Assembly (NCBI RefSeq): GCF_030371585.1
Contig: NZ_JAUDCE010000029.1
Length of the DNA: 30,783 nucleotides
Strand: one strand, 5' to 3'
Source of the DNA: Megamonas hypermegale_A
GTDB taxonomy: Bacteria > Bacillota > Negativicutes > Selenomonadales > Selenomonadaceae
Shown here in pieces: positions 16,563-24,095 of the stretch (its first letter is position 1; every line of letters starts with the position of its first letter). A program made the translations under genes and the position numbers. The notes under the pieces were generated by a model. The model saw only the letters and a list, made by a program, of their open reading frames with translations. It had not been told where the DNA came from and did no database searches.

Positions 16563-17429
16563 ATGGAATTTCGTTTATTGAAATATTTTCTAATCGTGGC
16601 GCGTGAGGAAAATATCACGCGGGCGGCAAATTGGCTGCATATAACGCAGCCGACACTGTCGCGCCAACTCATGCAGCTGGAAGATGAACTCGGCGTAAAA
16701 CTGTTCAAGCGCAGCAAGCACAGAATTATTCTGACTGATGACGGCATGATGCTGAAGCGCAGAGCGCAGGAAATTATGGCGCTGGTGGAAAAAACGAAGC
16801 AGGATTTCGTAGCAGAGGATAAAGAGCTGGCGGGAAAAATTGCTATCGGCTGCGGCGAAACGAGAAATATGTCGTTTTTATCCAAGCATATAAAAGCGTT
16901 TCATAAAATGTATCCGCGCGTAAAATACGAAATCTACAGCGCTACAGCGGATGATATCAAGGATGATTTGGAAAAAGGCATTCTCGACATGGGGCTTTTG
17001 ACCGAACCTGTCGATATCGGTAAATACGCATTTATCCGCATGCCGGAAAAGGAACAGTGGGGCGTACTTGTGCGCAAAGACAGCACGCTTGCGCAAAAAG
17101 AGTTCGTTACACCGGAGGATTTAGCGGATGTGCCGCTGCTTATCGGCAGACGCGAAGAAGTGCGCAATGAACTGCTGAACTGGTTCGGCGAGTATGGTGA
17201 ACGGGCAAAATTCATCGCTACGTATAATCTGATTTTAAATGCCGCCAATATGGTTAAAAACGATGTCGGCGTTGCTTTGGGCTTTAATCTCGGCAATATC
17301 TATGAAGATTTACAGCTCGTGCCGCTCAAGCCGGCGCTGGAAACGGGCGCAGTGCTTGTATGGAAGCGCAATAATATGCTGTCCAAGGCAACGCAGCGGT
17401 TTATTGATTTTATAAAAAATACAGATTGA
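16563..17429 (+). CDS. LysR family transcriptional regulator
   Basis: 288-aa regulator. The N-terminal winged helix is typical (MEFRLLKYFLIVAREENITR, then AANWLHITQPTLSRQLMQLEDELGVKLF), followed by a linker helix and a two-lobe ligand-binding domain from about residue 90 (ELAGKIAIGCGETRNMSFL). An in-frame extension to 16503 overlaps the upstream terminator, so ATG 16563, with GGGAGGC 7 nt ahead, is chosen. No divergent target gene adjoins it, which is unusual for the family; targets could be the flanking redox genes, but nothing in the sequence proves this. Confidence 0.92.
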   Translation: MEFRLLKYFLIVAREENITRAANWLHITQPTLSRQLMQLEDELGVKLFKRSKHRIILTDDGMMLKRRAQEIMALVEKTKQDFVAEDKELAGKIAIGCGETRNMSFLSKHIKAFHKMYPRVKYEIYSATADDIKDDLEKGILDMGLLTEPVDIGKYAFIRMPEKEQWGVLVRKDSTLAQKEFVTPEDLADVPLLIGRREEVRNELLNWFGEYGERAKFIATYNLILNAANMVKNDVGVALGFNLGNIYEDLQLVPLKPALETGAVLVWKRNNMLSKATQRFIDFIKNTD

Positions 17430-17480
17430 GCATTTTTTGTAATAGAATATAGGTATTAGATATAATAAGATAAATGGCTT

Positions 17481-17514
17481 AAAATAGGTGTTAGAAGATA
17501 ACACCTATTTTTTT
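17481..17514 (+). terminator. Terminator of the LysR gene
   Basis: A perfect 13-bp stem (17481-17493 with 17499-17511) around the loop GAAGA, followed by T's. It ends 5 nt before repeat R copy 2. Confidence 0.88.
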
Positions 17515-17518
17515 ATTT

Positions 17519-18018
17519 GGTGCAATGTAATTGCACCAGGTACTTTTTCTTTGTTGCGCAAAGAAAAAGTACCCAAAAAGAAGACGCTTTAGTTCGTAGC
17601 CCACTAGAGATTTTCACTTTAAAAATAAAATTTATTAGCTGTAACGTTCAAAAACTCGCTTACGCTCAAACATTTGAACTAAAAGCACATCTGATAAATT
17701 TTATTTTTAATAGCTAAAGCTATCGTGAAAATACTCTAAAAGTGGATGATAATTTTAGCATGATTAGCAAATTAATATAGCAACAACCCAATTTGGTTTT
17801 CAACTGAAATTAGAAGGCACGAGCCAAATTCTGAATATTTTGAGCCGTTGTACTGTCTATTTTTATGAAGAGCTGCGAAGGCTTGCCCAGTGCAGCGGTA
17901 GCGAAACGTTAAAAGGATTTTTTTACAGACTCTTATTACTTTAGTAATTAGAGCCTGTTATACCTTTAGGTGATTTTTGGTTCGTTTTTCTTTTGACCTT
18001 TCAAAAGAAAAATGAACA
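17519..18018 (+). repeat. Structured interspersed repeat R, copy 2 (fullest copy)
   Basis: 500 nt between the LysR terminator and the DUF362 gene. Stems in order: GGTGCAA/TTGCACC (17519-17537); a perfect 14-bp hairpin (17540-17553 with 17559-17572); an outer stem around 17607-17617 with 17725-17736; a 22-nt stem (17621-17642 with 17687-17708, 20 Watson-Crick pairs plus one G.T); an apical stem GTTCAAA/TTTGAAC (17646-17652 with 17673-17679); CGAGCC/GGCTTG; a stem near 17925-17958; and a 17-bp terminal hairpin ending at 18017. The 3' hairpin stops 9 nt before the ribosome binding site of the next gene. Confidence 0.88.
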
Positions 18019-18042
18019 GCAAATAAGAGGAGATGATTGATT

Positions 18043-19074
18043 ATGGAAAATCTTACAAGGCGTAATTTTTTCAAGATGGCAGGAACTGTTGCTGTGGGAT
18101 TGGCGGCTTCGCAGTTTACCGGTTTTAAATCGGCTTTGGCGCAGGCGCCGGTAATCGGCAGTACGGATTTTACGCATACAGCCGATATAAACGGTTCATA
18201 TGCCAAAGTTTATTTTACAAAGCACATTGATGCTCAGCATTTAATCAAATTATACGATTTAATCAATGAAGGCATTTACGGCAAAGTGGCGATAAAGCTG
18301 CATACGGGTGAACAGCACGGGCCGAATATTCTGCCGCGCGATATGGTGCAGGCGTTTCAGGCGCATGTCCCAAACAGCAATATAGTGGAAACGAATACGC
18401 TGTATGTAGGCGACAGGGATACGACGGAAAAACACCGCGAAACGCTGCGCGTGAACGGCTGGATGTTCTGTCCGGTGGATATCATGGATGAGGACGGCAC
18501 GGCAATGCTTCCGGTTCGCGGCGGAATGCACCTGAAGGAAATTTCCGTAGGGAAAAATATGCTGAATTACGATTCAATGGTGGTATTAACGCATTTCAAA
18601 GGTCATCCGCGCGGCGGCTTCGGCGGTTCGATGAAAAATCTGGCTATCGGCTGCGCTGACGGACAAATCGGCAAGCGTATGGTGCACGGAGTAGGGCAGG
18701 TACTGCCGAAAACTTCGGCTGAATGGCCGGGTGAAGAGCGTTTCATGGAAAATATGGCGGACTCGGCCAAAGGTACGATTGATTATTTCGGCAAGCATAT
18801 AGTTTATCTTAACGTAATGCGCCGCATGTCGGTCGATTGCGACTGCACGGGAACGAGTGCGGCAGAGCCGACCATTCCGGATATCGGCATACTGGCTTCG
18901 ACCGATTTGCTGGCTATCGACCAGGCGAGCGTTGATTTAGTCTATGCTCAGCCGGAAAGATACCGCCATGATTTAGTGGAACGTATTGAAAACCGCAAGG
19001 GATTGCGTCAGCTGTCGGCTATGCGTGAACTTAAAATGGGCAATGATAAATACAAACTGATTAGTATTGACTAA
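18043..19074 (+). CDS. Tat-exported DUF362 domain protein
   Basis: 343-aa protein with a twin-arginine signal (TRRNFFKMAGTVAVGLAASQ, Arg6-Arg7; cut likely after ALA near residue 34). The body is a DUF362 domain: KVAIKLHTGEQHGPN, VVLTHFKGHPRGGFGGSMKN (about residues 182-201), CDCTGTSAAEPTIPDIGILA and STDLLAIDQASVDLV. Many relatives carry extra 4Fe-4S ferredoxin cysteines; here those are absent and only the Cys-Asp-Cys segment remains. Tat export suggests folding with a cofactor in the cytosol. Start ATG 18043, with GAGGAGA upstream. Probably the first gene of an operon with MerR and the aldo/keto reductase. Reaction unknown. Confidence 0.82.
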   Translation: MENLTRRNFFKMAGTVAVGLAASQFTGFKSALAQAPVIGSTDFTHTADINGSYAKVYFTKHIDAQHLIKLYDLINEGIYGKVAIKLHTGEQHGPNILPRDMVQAFQAHVPNSNIVETNTLYVGDRDTTEKHRETLRVNGWMFCPVDIMDEDGTAMLPVRGGMHLKEISVGKNMLNYDSMVVLTHFKGHPRGGFGGSMKNLAIGCADGQIGKRMVHGVGQVLPKTSAEWPGEERFMENMADSAKGTIDYFGKHIVYLNVMRRMSVDCDCTGTSAAEPTIPDIGILASTDLLAIDQASVDLVYAQPERYRHDLVERIENRKGLRQLSAMRELKMGNDKYKLISID

Positions 19075-19100
19075 AAATGAATATAACAGGGGAAGATACG

Positions 19101-19469
19101 ATGACAGGACATCTTATGACGAAACAGGAAGCAAGCGAGCATTTCAACATACCGATAGAAATATTGAACGAGTATGAGAGCTGGGGCTTGTGCGGCGCTG
19201 TGAAAAAAGTCATGGGCAACTGGAAGTACGACGACAGTGATTTGGAAAAGTTGAGCATGATTATGACGCTGCACGATATCGGTTTCAGCTCGGCAGAAGT
19301 AGAAACATACATGCGCCTTCTGCTCGACGGCAAAAGCATGGACAAGAAACAGCTGGAAATGCTCAATCAGAAAAGAGATGCTATTTTGGACCGAATTCAT
19401 TTTCGGGAAAAACAGCTGGAACGACTGGATTATCTCCGTTATGAAATCAACAGAAATTTGAAGAAATAA
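19101..19469 (+). CDS. MerR family transcriptional regulator
   Basis: 122-aa regulator: N-terminal MerR winged helix (MTKQEASEHFNIPIEILNEY, a wing with GNWKYDDSDLEKL, then MTLHDIGFSSAEVETYMRLL), followed by a long dimerisation coiled coil (KKQLEMLNQKRDAILDRIHF onward). There is one cysteine near the DNA-binding part and no C-terminal metal-binding cluster, so it resembles the electrophile- or redox-responding group more than metal sensors. ATG 19101 has AGGGGAAG 6 nt ahead; an ATG at 19077 lacks a site. It lies between the DUF362 and aldo/keto reductase genes, and two MerR-type promoters occur in the window (13638, 20492). Confidence 0.85.
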   Translation: MTGHLMTKQEASEHFNIPIEILNEYESWGLCGAVKKVMGNWKYDDSDLEKLSMIMTLHDIGFSSAEVETYMRLLLDGKSMDKKQLEMLNQKRDAILDRIHFREKQLERLDYLRYEINRNLKK

Positions 19470-19481
19470 AAGGTGATAAAA

Positions 19482-20486
19482 ATGAAAACAAGATTTTTGG
19501 GAAAAGACAAGCTGGAAGTATCATCAATAGGCCTCGGCTGCATGGGCTTTACGCAGAGCTATCCGCCGTACCTGCCGAAAGACGAAGCGATAAGCGTAAT
19601 CCGTCAGGCAGTGGAAGCGGGCGTAACTTTTTTTGATACGGCAGAAGTATACGGACCGTATACGAATGAAGAACTCGTCGGTGAAGCACTGGAGCCGTAT
19701 CGCGATAAAGTCGTTATTGCGACGAAATTCGGCTATGATATCGAAAACAATAAAATGGATGCAGCGGGCAGACCGATTGCGCTTTCAAGCAATCCGAAAG
19801 TAATCCGCAGAGCGGTGGAAGGCTCACTCAAGCGGCTCAGAACGGACCATATCGACTTATATTATCAGCACCGCGTCGACCCGGATACACCGATTGAAGA
19901 AGTGGCGCAGACGGTGCAGGATTTAATCAAAGAAGGCAAGGTTCTGCACTGGGGACTGTCCGAAGCAAGTGCGGCGACGGTGCGCAGAGCGCATGCCGTA
20001 TGTCCTTTGACTGCCGTGCAGAGTGAATATTCCATGTGGTACCGCAATGTGGAAAAGGAACTTTTGCCGACGCTGGAAGAACTGGGTATCGGTTTTGTGC
20101 CGTTCAGCCCGCTCGGTAAAGCTGTACTTACCGGTCGTTTCAATAAAGATACGAAATTTGACAAGACGGATTTCCGCAGTCAGATACCGCGCTTCAATCC
20201 GGAAAATCTGGCGCATAATATGGAACTTGTATCATATGTAGAGGATTTGGCAGAAGCGAAAAACGCGACACCGGCGCAGATTGCACTCGGCTGGCTGCTG
20301 GCGCAGAAACCGTGGATTGTGCCTATTCCGGGAACGAAGAAAATTTCGCGCGTGCAGGAAAATATCGGCGGTACAGATGTAGAGTTTACGCCGGAAGAAC
20401 TTATGAAAATCAGAGAAAAACTCAATTCCATTGATATTATTGGCGCGCGTTATCCGGAAGAACAGGAAAAACTGACAGGCAGATAA
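19482..20486 (+). CDS. Aldo/keto reductase
   Basis: 334-aa NADPH-dependent carbonyl reductase, (beta/alpha)8 barrel, cytosolic. The catalytic tetrad is visible: Asp52 and Tyr57 (FFDTAEVYGPY), Lys82 (ATKFGYD), His130 (YYQHRVDP). The cofactor segment IPIPGTKKISRVQENIGG, read here as VPIPGTKK, is near residue 285. It belongs to the YakC/AKR13-like group that reduces aldehydes and dicarbonyls. Start ATG 19482 with AAGGTGAT 6 nt upstream, 12 nt after the MerR gene, so they are co-transcribed. Detoxification of reactive carbonyls is the likely role. Confidence 0.93.
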   Translation: MKTRFLGKDKLEVSSIGLGCMGFTQSYPPYLPKDEAISVIRQAVEAGVTFFDTAEVYGPYTNEELVGEALEPYRDKVVIATKFGYDIENNKMDAAGRPIALSSNPKVIRRAVEGSLKRLRTDHIDLYYQHRVDPDTPIEEVAQTVQDLIKEGKVLHWGLSEASAATVRRAHAVCPLTAVQSEYSMWYRNVEKELLPTLEELGIGFVPFSPLGKAVLTGRFNKDTKFDKTDFRSQIPRFNPENLAHNMELVSYVEDLAEAKNATPAQIALGWLLAQKPWIVPIPGTKKISRVQENIGGTDVEFTPEELMKIREKLNSIDIIGARYPEEQEKLTGR

Positions 20487-20491
20487 TGATA

Positions 20492-20522
20492 TTGACTTTG
20501 AGTGTACTTAATGGTGTATGCT
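20492..20522 (+). promoter_or_regulatory. MerR-type promoter/operator of the CMD-domain gene
   Basis: TTGACT (20492-20497) and TATGCT (20517-20522) with a 19-bp spacer containing the imperfect dyad TTGAGT-GT-ACTTAA (20498-20511 region). It resembles the site at 13638-13668 in both spacing and dyad, so the same regulator may act on both. Confidence 0.65.
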
Positions 20523-20551
20523 GAAGAAAAACTTTTAAAGAAGGTAATATT

Positions 20552-21307
20552 ATGGATAGAACGAAAACAGCAGAAAAAATCGGTGCTAAATTTTTCAATC
20601 AGGAATTTTATGCTGAAAACAATAACGCAGATGAAGAATTTAAAGCGATAGCGCAAAATTTCATCTGCGGCGATACACTGGCAAGAGATGTACTCACGGA
20701 TAAAGCGAAAATGCTCGTTATCTTAACGGCGCTTACGACGGTGCAGACGTTAAAACCGCTGGCTAAATATACAAAGGCGGCTTTAAATGCGGGAGCTTCG
20801 CCGGAGGAAATAACGGAAACGCTGTATCAATGCGCTCCGTATATCGGTATCTCCCGCGTGGAAGCTGCGCTTGAGGCAGTGAACGGCGTATTTGCCCAGG
20901 AAAATATAGCCTATCCGCTCAAAGGACAGGCAAGCGTTGATGAAACGACGCGCTTTGCTAAAGGTCTTGCCGTGCAGCAGCAGATTTTCGGTGCGGATAA
21001 TATAAATAATATGAGAGTTAATGCACCGGCTGAATTGAAGCATATTCAGGATTATTTATCGGCATACTGCTTCGGCGATTATTACACGCGGGGCACGCTC
21101 GATTTGAAAATGCGCGAGCTGATTACGTTCAGTGCGATAATCTGTCTGGGCGGCTGTGAACCGCAGGCAAAAGCTCATGCCGGTGCCAATATAAGCGTCG
21201 GCAATACGAAGGAAATGCTCATTGAAGCGGCGACCCAATGCCTGCCGTTTATCGGTTTTCCGCGCACGCTGAATGCAATCGGCTGTATCAGCGCCGTCTG
21301 CAAATAA
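20552..21307 (+). CDS. Tandem carboxymuconolactone decarboxylase (CMD/AhpD-like) protein
   Basis: 251-aa protein with two CMD-like halves. The N-terminal copy (residues about 30-115, LTDKAKMLVILTALTTVQTLKPLAKYTKAALNAGASPEEI) lacks the cysteine; the C-terminal copy (about 155-245, LDLKMRELITFSAIICLGGCEPQAKAH) keeps the Cys and His of the family active site, but not the CxxC of AhpD peroxidases. Members range from true decarboxylases to thiol-dependent peroxidase-like proteins; the neighbourhood (aldo/keto reductase, cupin, flavoproteins) favours redox or electrophile defence. ATG 20552, with AAAGAAGGTAA upstream. Confidence 0.86.
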   Translation: MDRTKTAEKIGAKFFNQEFYAENNNADEEFKAIAQNFICGDTLARDVLTDKAKMLVILTALTTVQTLKPLAKYTKAALNAGASPEEITETLYQCAPYIGISRVEAALEAVNGVFAQENIAYPLKGQASVDETTRFAKGLAVQQQIFGADNINNMRVNAPAELKHIQDYLSAYCFGDYYTRGTLDLKMRELITFSAIICLGGCEPQAKAHAGANISVGNTKEMLIEAATQCLPFIGFPRTLNAIGCISAVCK

Positions 21308-21316
21308 ATCATGCTT

Positions 21317-21383
21317 ATTGTGCTAGTAAAACATCGAACGAATATAAAGTATTATACTGCTTTGATGAACTAGCTGATACAAC
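21317..21383. repeat. Palindromic MITE-like element M, copy B (half-length)
   Basis: Has the left end TTGTGCTAGTAAAACAT and one internal arm (AATATAAAGTATTATACTGC), then CTAG near the right end. The inner part matches the reverse complement of the left arm of copy A, so it looks like a deletion derivative keeping one arm of the palindrome. Lies between the CMD and DUF4405 genes. Confidence 0.7.
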
Positions 21384-21429
21384 AAGAAAATTTTGATTTA
21401 AGTATGTCATGGAGAAAGGGAGAATTATA

Positions 21430-22119
21430 ATGCGCAGTGTGAATTTCAGAATTGTTGTGGATATTATGCTTATAACAGCCTTGCTTTTATCCATGGCATA
21501 TTTATTAATCGGCATAGACAATCATGAATGGGTAGGAACAGCGTTTTTCGTTTTGTTCTTCGTTCATGTGTATTTGAACCGCAAATGGTTTCTGAGCATA
21601 TTTAAGGGAAAATATTCAGCGGTGCGCGTTTTTCGCACGGGACTTAATCTGGTCATATTTATTTTAATGCTGGGACTTATGTTTAGCGGCATGATTTTCG
21701 CCACTTATACGCCGAATTTTATCAAGACGGCCGACAGTATATATTTGGCGGGGCAGTTGCATATGCTATGTTCATATTGGTGCTTTGTTTTGCTGTCTGT
21801 GCATTTGGGCATAAATTTAAGTATGTTTTCCGGTGCAATTATAAAAAAATCCGTTTATCAGGATATTTTCCATTTTATTGGCATAATAGCGGTTTTTTGG
21901 GGCGTATTTGCCTTTATGCGGCAGAAAATACTGTCATATATGTTTTTACAGCAGCATTTTGTCGATTTTAGCGGCTCGTCGCTAATCGGTTTTTGTATTG
22001 ATTATATTGCCATGATGAGTTTTTTTGCCTTAATCGGTTACAGTATCATGCGTGTATTTTCCAGAGTATCTGTCTGTAAAGTAAACAGGCAGATGAAAGT
22101 GAAGGGCGGTATGGAATGA
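21430..22119 (+). CDS. DUF4405-like membrane protein, possible heme-binding
   Basis: 229-aa protein with about five hydrophobic helices. Helix-embedded histidines in FVLFFVHVYLNRKW, AGQLHMLCSYWCF and LLSVHLGINL resemble the cytochrome-b-like DUF4405 family, where such residues are thought to hold heme; heme binding is an inference. It could feed electrons across the membrane to the exported flavoprotein encoded two genes downstream. ATG 21430 with GGGAG 7 nt upstream. Its final codons overlap the start of the next gene by 4 nt, showing an operon. Confidence 0.7.
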   Translation: MRSVNFRIVVDIMLITALLLSMAYLLIGIDNHEWVGTAFFVLFFVHVYLNRKWFLSIFKGKYSAVRVFRTGLNLVIFILMLGLMFSGMIFATYTPNFIKTADSIYLAGQLHMLCSYWCFVLLSVHLGINLSMFSGAIIKKSVYQDIFHFIGIIAVFWGVFAFMRQKILSYMFLQQHFVDFSGSSLIGFCIDYIAMMSFFALIGYSIMRVFSRVSVCKVNRQMKVKGGME

Positions 22120-22649
22120 TGAAAAAGTGGATAGGACTAATCTGTTCCGTTCTGATGGTATTTTCCCTGACTGCATGCAGTGCGCAAGTAAATGAGAGTG
22201 AGAAAAATGTAAGTGAAAATACTTCGGCGGCAGCGGCGGAAAATGAAACGGCAGCGCAAGAAGGTACTGTCGAACAGGAAGGAAGTAATGAAAAAATGAA
22301 CAGACAGATTAAAGTTACCGGTGCAAACGGCGAAACAATCGTATTTGAACTGAATAATACTCCGGCGGCGGAAGGACTGTACAATCAGCTGCCGCTCACG
22401 GTGGAAGTGGAAAATTTCAGCAATAACGAAAAAATTTTTTATCCGGCAAATGAATTGAGCACAAAAGATACGCCGCTGGCGCGCTCCGGCGTCGGTACGC
22501 TTGCCTATTATGCGCCGTGGGGCAATGTCGTAATGTTTTACAGAGATTTCAGCTCCAACAGCAGTCTGTACAGACTCGGTCAGGCAGTATCAGGCGGAGA
22601 GCTGATTGGCGAGCTGTCAGGTACGATTACCGTGGAAAAAGTTGAGTAA
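22116..22649 (+). CDS. Cyclophilin-like fold lipoprotein
   Basis: 177-aa lipoprotein: signal MMKKWIGLICSVLMVFSLTAC with lipobox LTAC at Cys21, then a low-complexity Glu/Asn/Ala linker (residues about 22-65), then a domain matching the bacterial cyclophilin-like family (IKVTGANGETIVFELNNTPA; ELIGELSGTITVEKVE). Such domains look like prolyl isomerases but generally lack the isomerase active site, and they recur beside NADPH-dependent FMN reductase-type flavoproteins, as here. The start overlaps the DUF4405 gene. Role unknown; membrane anchored on the outer side. Confidence 0.8.
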   Translation: MMKKWIGLICSVLMVFSLTACSAQVNESEKNVSENTSAAAAENETAAQEGTVEQEGSNEKMNRQIKVTGANGETIVFELNNTPAAEGLYNQLPLTVEVENFSNNEKIFYPANELSTKDTPLARSGVGTLAYYAPWGNVVMFYRDFSSNSSLYRLGQAVSGGELIGELSGTITVEKVE

Positions 22650-22662
22650 AGAGTGAGGTAAT

Positions 22663-23328
22663 ATGAATAGACGGGAATTTATCAAAGTCGGCGGAGCCGG
22701 TTTATTTACATTATTTTTAAGCGGCTGCGGTTTGTCCATGTTTTCAGGTGAAAATGCGGACAATGCCAAAGCTAATGCAGTATCGGAAGGTGGAAACATG
22801 AAAATCGTCGTAATAACGGGGAGCCCGCATCGAAACGGTACATCGGCGCTTCTGACGGACAAATTTATTGAAGGGGCGCAAAGCGCGGGGCATGAAGTAT
22901 ACCGCTTTAATTCGGCATTTGAAGAAACGCATCCGTGTCTTGCCTGCGGCCGTTGCGGCAGAGACGGAGCGTGCATTCAAAATGATGCGATTGAAAAGAA
23001 TTTAATGCCGCAGCTTTTAGAAGCTGACCTTATTGTATTGATTACACCGCTTTATTATTACGGCATGTCCACGCAGATAAAAACAGTAATCGACCGTTTT
23101 TATGCACGCATGGACAAATTGCGCAATAAAAAATCCATTTTGATGGCGACGGCATGGAACAGCGCTGATTGGACAATGACTTCGCTTGTAGACCATTATG
23201 AATCGCTGGTGCAGTATCTGAAATGGCAGGATGTGGGAAAAGTTCTGGCTGTCGGCTGCGGCTACCGCTCTGCTATAGAGCGCAGCGAATTTCCTAATCA
23301 GGCTTATCAGATGGGAGCAAGTTTATAA
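22663..23328 (+). CDS. Tat-lipoprotein iron-sulfur flavoprotein (NADPH-dependent FMN reductase family)
   Basis: 221-aa protein. N-terminus MNRREFIKVGGAGLFTLFLS then Gly-Cys22: a twin-arginine signal ending in an LSGC lipobox. From Met46 a flavodoxin-like domain follows (MKIVVITGSPHRNGTSALL, phosphate-binding loop), with a CX2CX2CX5C cluster (PCLACGRCGRDGAC) as in Isf-type 4Fe-4S flavoproteins, and LITPLYYYGMSTQIK. Tat export fits a protein that leaves with FMN and Fe-S already bound. Met46 has its own GAAGGTGG site (22786-22793), so a cytosolic form may also be made. About 60% identical, without gaps, to the product of 23493-24023. Confidence 0.87.
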   Translation: MNRREFIKVGGAGLFTLFLSGCGLSMFSGENADNAKANAVSEGGNMKIVVITGSPHRNGTSALLTDKFIEGAQSAGHEVYRFNSAFEETHPCLACGRCGRDGACIQNDAIEKNLMPQLLEADLIVLITPLYYYGMSTQIKTVIDRFYARMDKLRNKKSILMATAWNSADWTMTSLVDHYESLVQYLKWQDVGKVLAVGCGYRSAIERSEFPNQAYQMGASL

Positions 23329-23336
23329 TATAATCT

Positions 23337-23461
23337 CTTGTGCTAGTAAAACATTCAGCCTATAACCGGCAGGATAATAGTTTATATTCGTTTGATATTG
23401 TCACTTAACCGCACTAAATATAAATTATTATTCTGCTTTAGAATATCGACTAATACAATGG
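23337..23461. repeat. Palindromic MITE-like element M, copy C (full length, decayed arms)
   Basis: About 125 bp with the same ends (TTGTGCTAGTAAAACATT ... TACAATGG) and middle (TTGTCACTTAACC-CACTAAATATAAA) as copy A, but the internal arms now pair imperfectly. It separates the two paralogous flavoprotein genes. Both sides are AT-rich (ATAAT repeats). Confidence 0.78.
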
Positions 23462-23492
23462 ATAATAATATGTTGGAGAAGGGGTAAGGAAA

Positions 23493-24023
23493 ATGAAAAT
23501 AGCAGTGATAACGGGCAGTCCGCATAAGGACGGAACAACGGCGCTTTTGGCGGAACGATTTATTGAAGGAGCGCAAAGTGTGGGCCATGAAGTATACCGT
23601 TTCAATGCGGCGTTTGAAGACATTCATCCGTGTCTGGGCTGCGACAGATGCGGCATGGACGGCGACTGCATTCAAAATGACGCTATCCAGAATACACTTA
23701 TGCCGCAGCTGTTGCAGGCGGATTTGATAGCACTCGTTACGCCGGTGTATTTTTTTGCGATGACGGCACAGATTAAGACGATAGTTGACCGTTTCTATTC
23801 ACGCACGGGCAGACTGCACGGCAAAAAATCGGTGCTTTTAACGGCGGCAGGCAGTGATACGGATTTAACCATGCGGGCGATTGCGAGCCATTATGATACA
23901 TTGGTGCGGTATATGGAATGGGACGACAGCGGCAGAGTATTAGCGCCCGGCTGTCCGACAAGAGATGTGATAGAAAAAACGGATTATCCTAATCAGGCGT
24001 ATAATCTTGGTGCAAATTTATGA
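23493..24023 (+). CDS. Cytosolic iron-sulfur flavoprotein (NADPH-dependent FMN reductase family)
   Basis: 176-aa flavodoxin-fold protein: MKIAVITGSPHKDGTTALLA (FMN phosphate loop, residues 7-16), Cys47, Cys50, Cys53 and Cys59 (CX2CX2CX5C, Isf-like 4Fe-4S ligand set), and LVTPVYFFAMTAQIKTIVDR. By hand alignment 107 of 176 residues match the exported paralogue just upstream, with no gaps. No signal peptide, so it stays in the cytosol. ATG 23493 with GGGGTAAGG upstream. Probable electron-transfer or quinone/nitro reductase role; substrate unknown. Confidence 0.9.
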   Translation: MKIAVITGSPHKDGTTALLAERFIEGAQSVGHEVYRFNAAFEDIHPCLGCDRCGMDGDCIQNDAIQNTLMPQLLQADLIALVTPVYFFAMTAQIKTIVDRFYSRTGRLHGKKSVLLTAAGSDTDLTMRAIASHYDTLVRYMEWDDSGRVLAPGCPTRDVIEKTDYPNQAYNLGANL

Positions 24024-24028
24024 CATGA

Positions 24029-24060
24029 AAAAAGAGAAGCATATAAATGCTTCTCTTTTT
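24029..24060. terminator. Bidirectional terminator between the flavoprotein gene and thiC
   Basis: A perfect 13-bp stem (24029-24041 with 24048-24060) around TATAAA, with A/T runs on both sides; converging genes end on either side. Confidence 0.9.
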
Positions 24061-24095
24061 GTTTATATGATATGTGATTAAAATAGAAGGCTTAA

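Noticed and set aside
17517..17717. Short open frames within the R repeats (for example encoding TRYFFFVAQRKSTQKE)
   Set aside because: They read straight through the hairpin arms, differ in length and frame between copies, and look like translated repeat rather than protein.
17921..17949. Promoter TTTACA-17-TAATTA inside R copies 1 and 2
   Set aside because: The -10 box is poor, the segment is itself a hairpin, and copy 3 lacks it; not enough to call.
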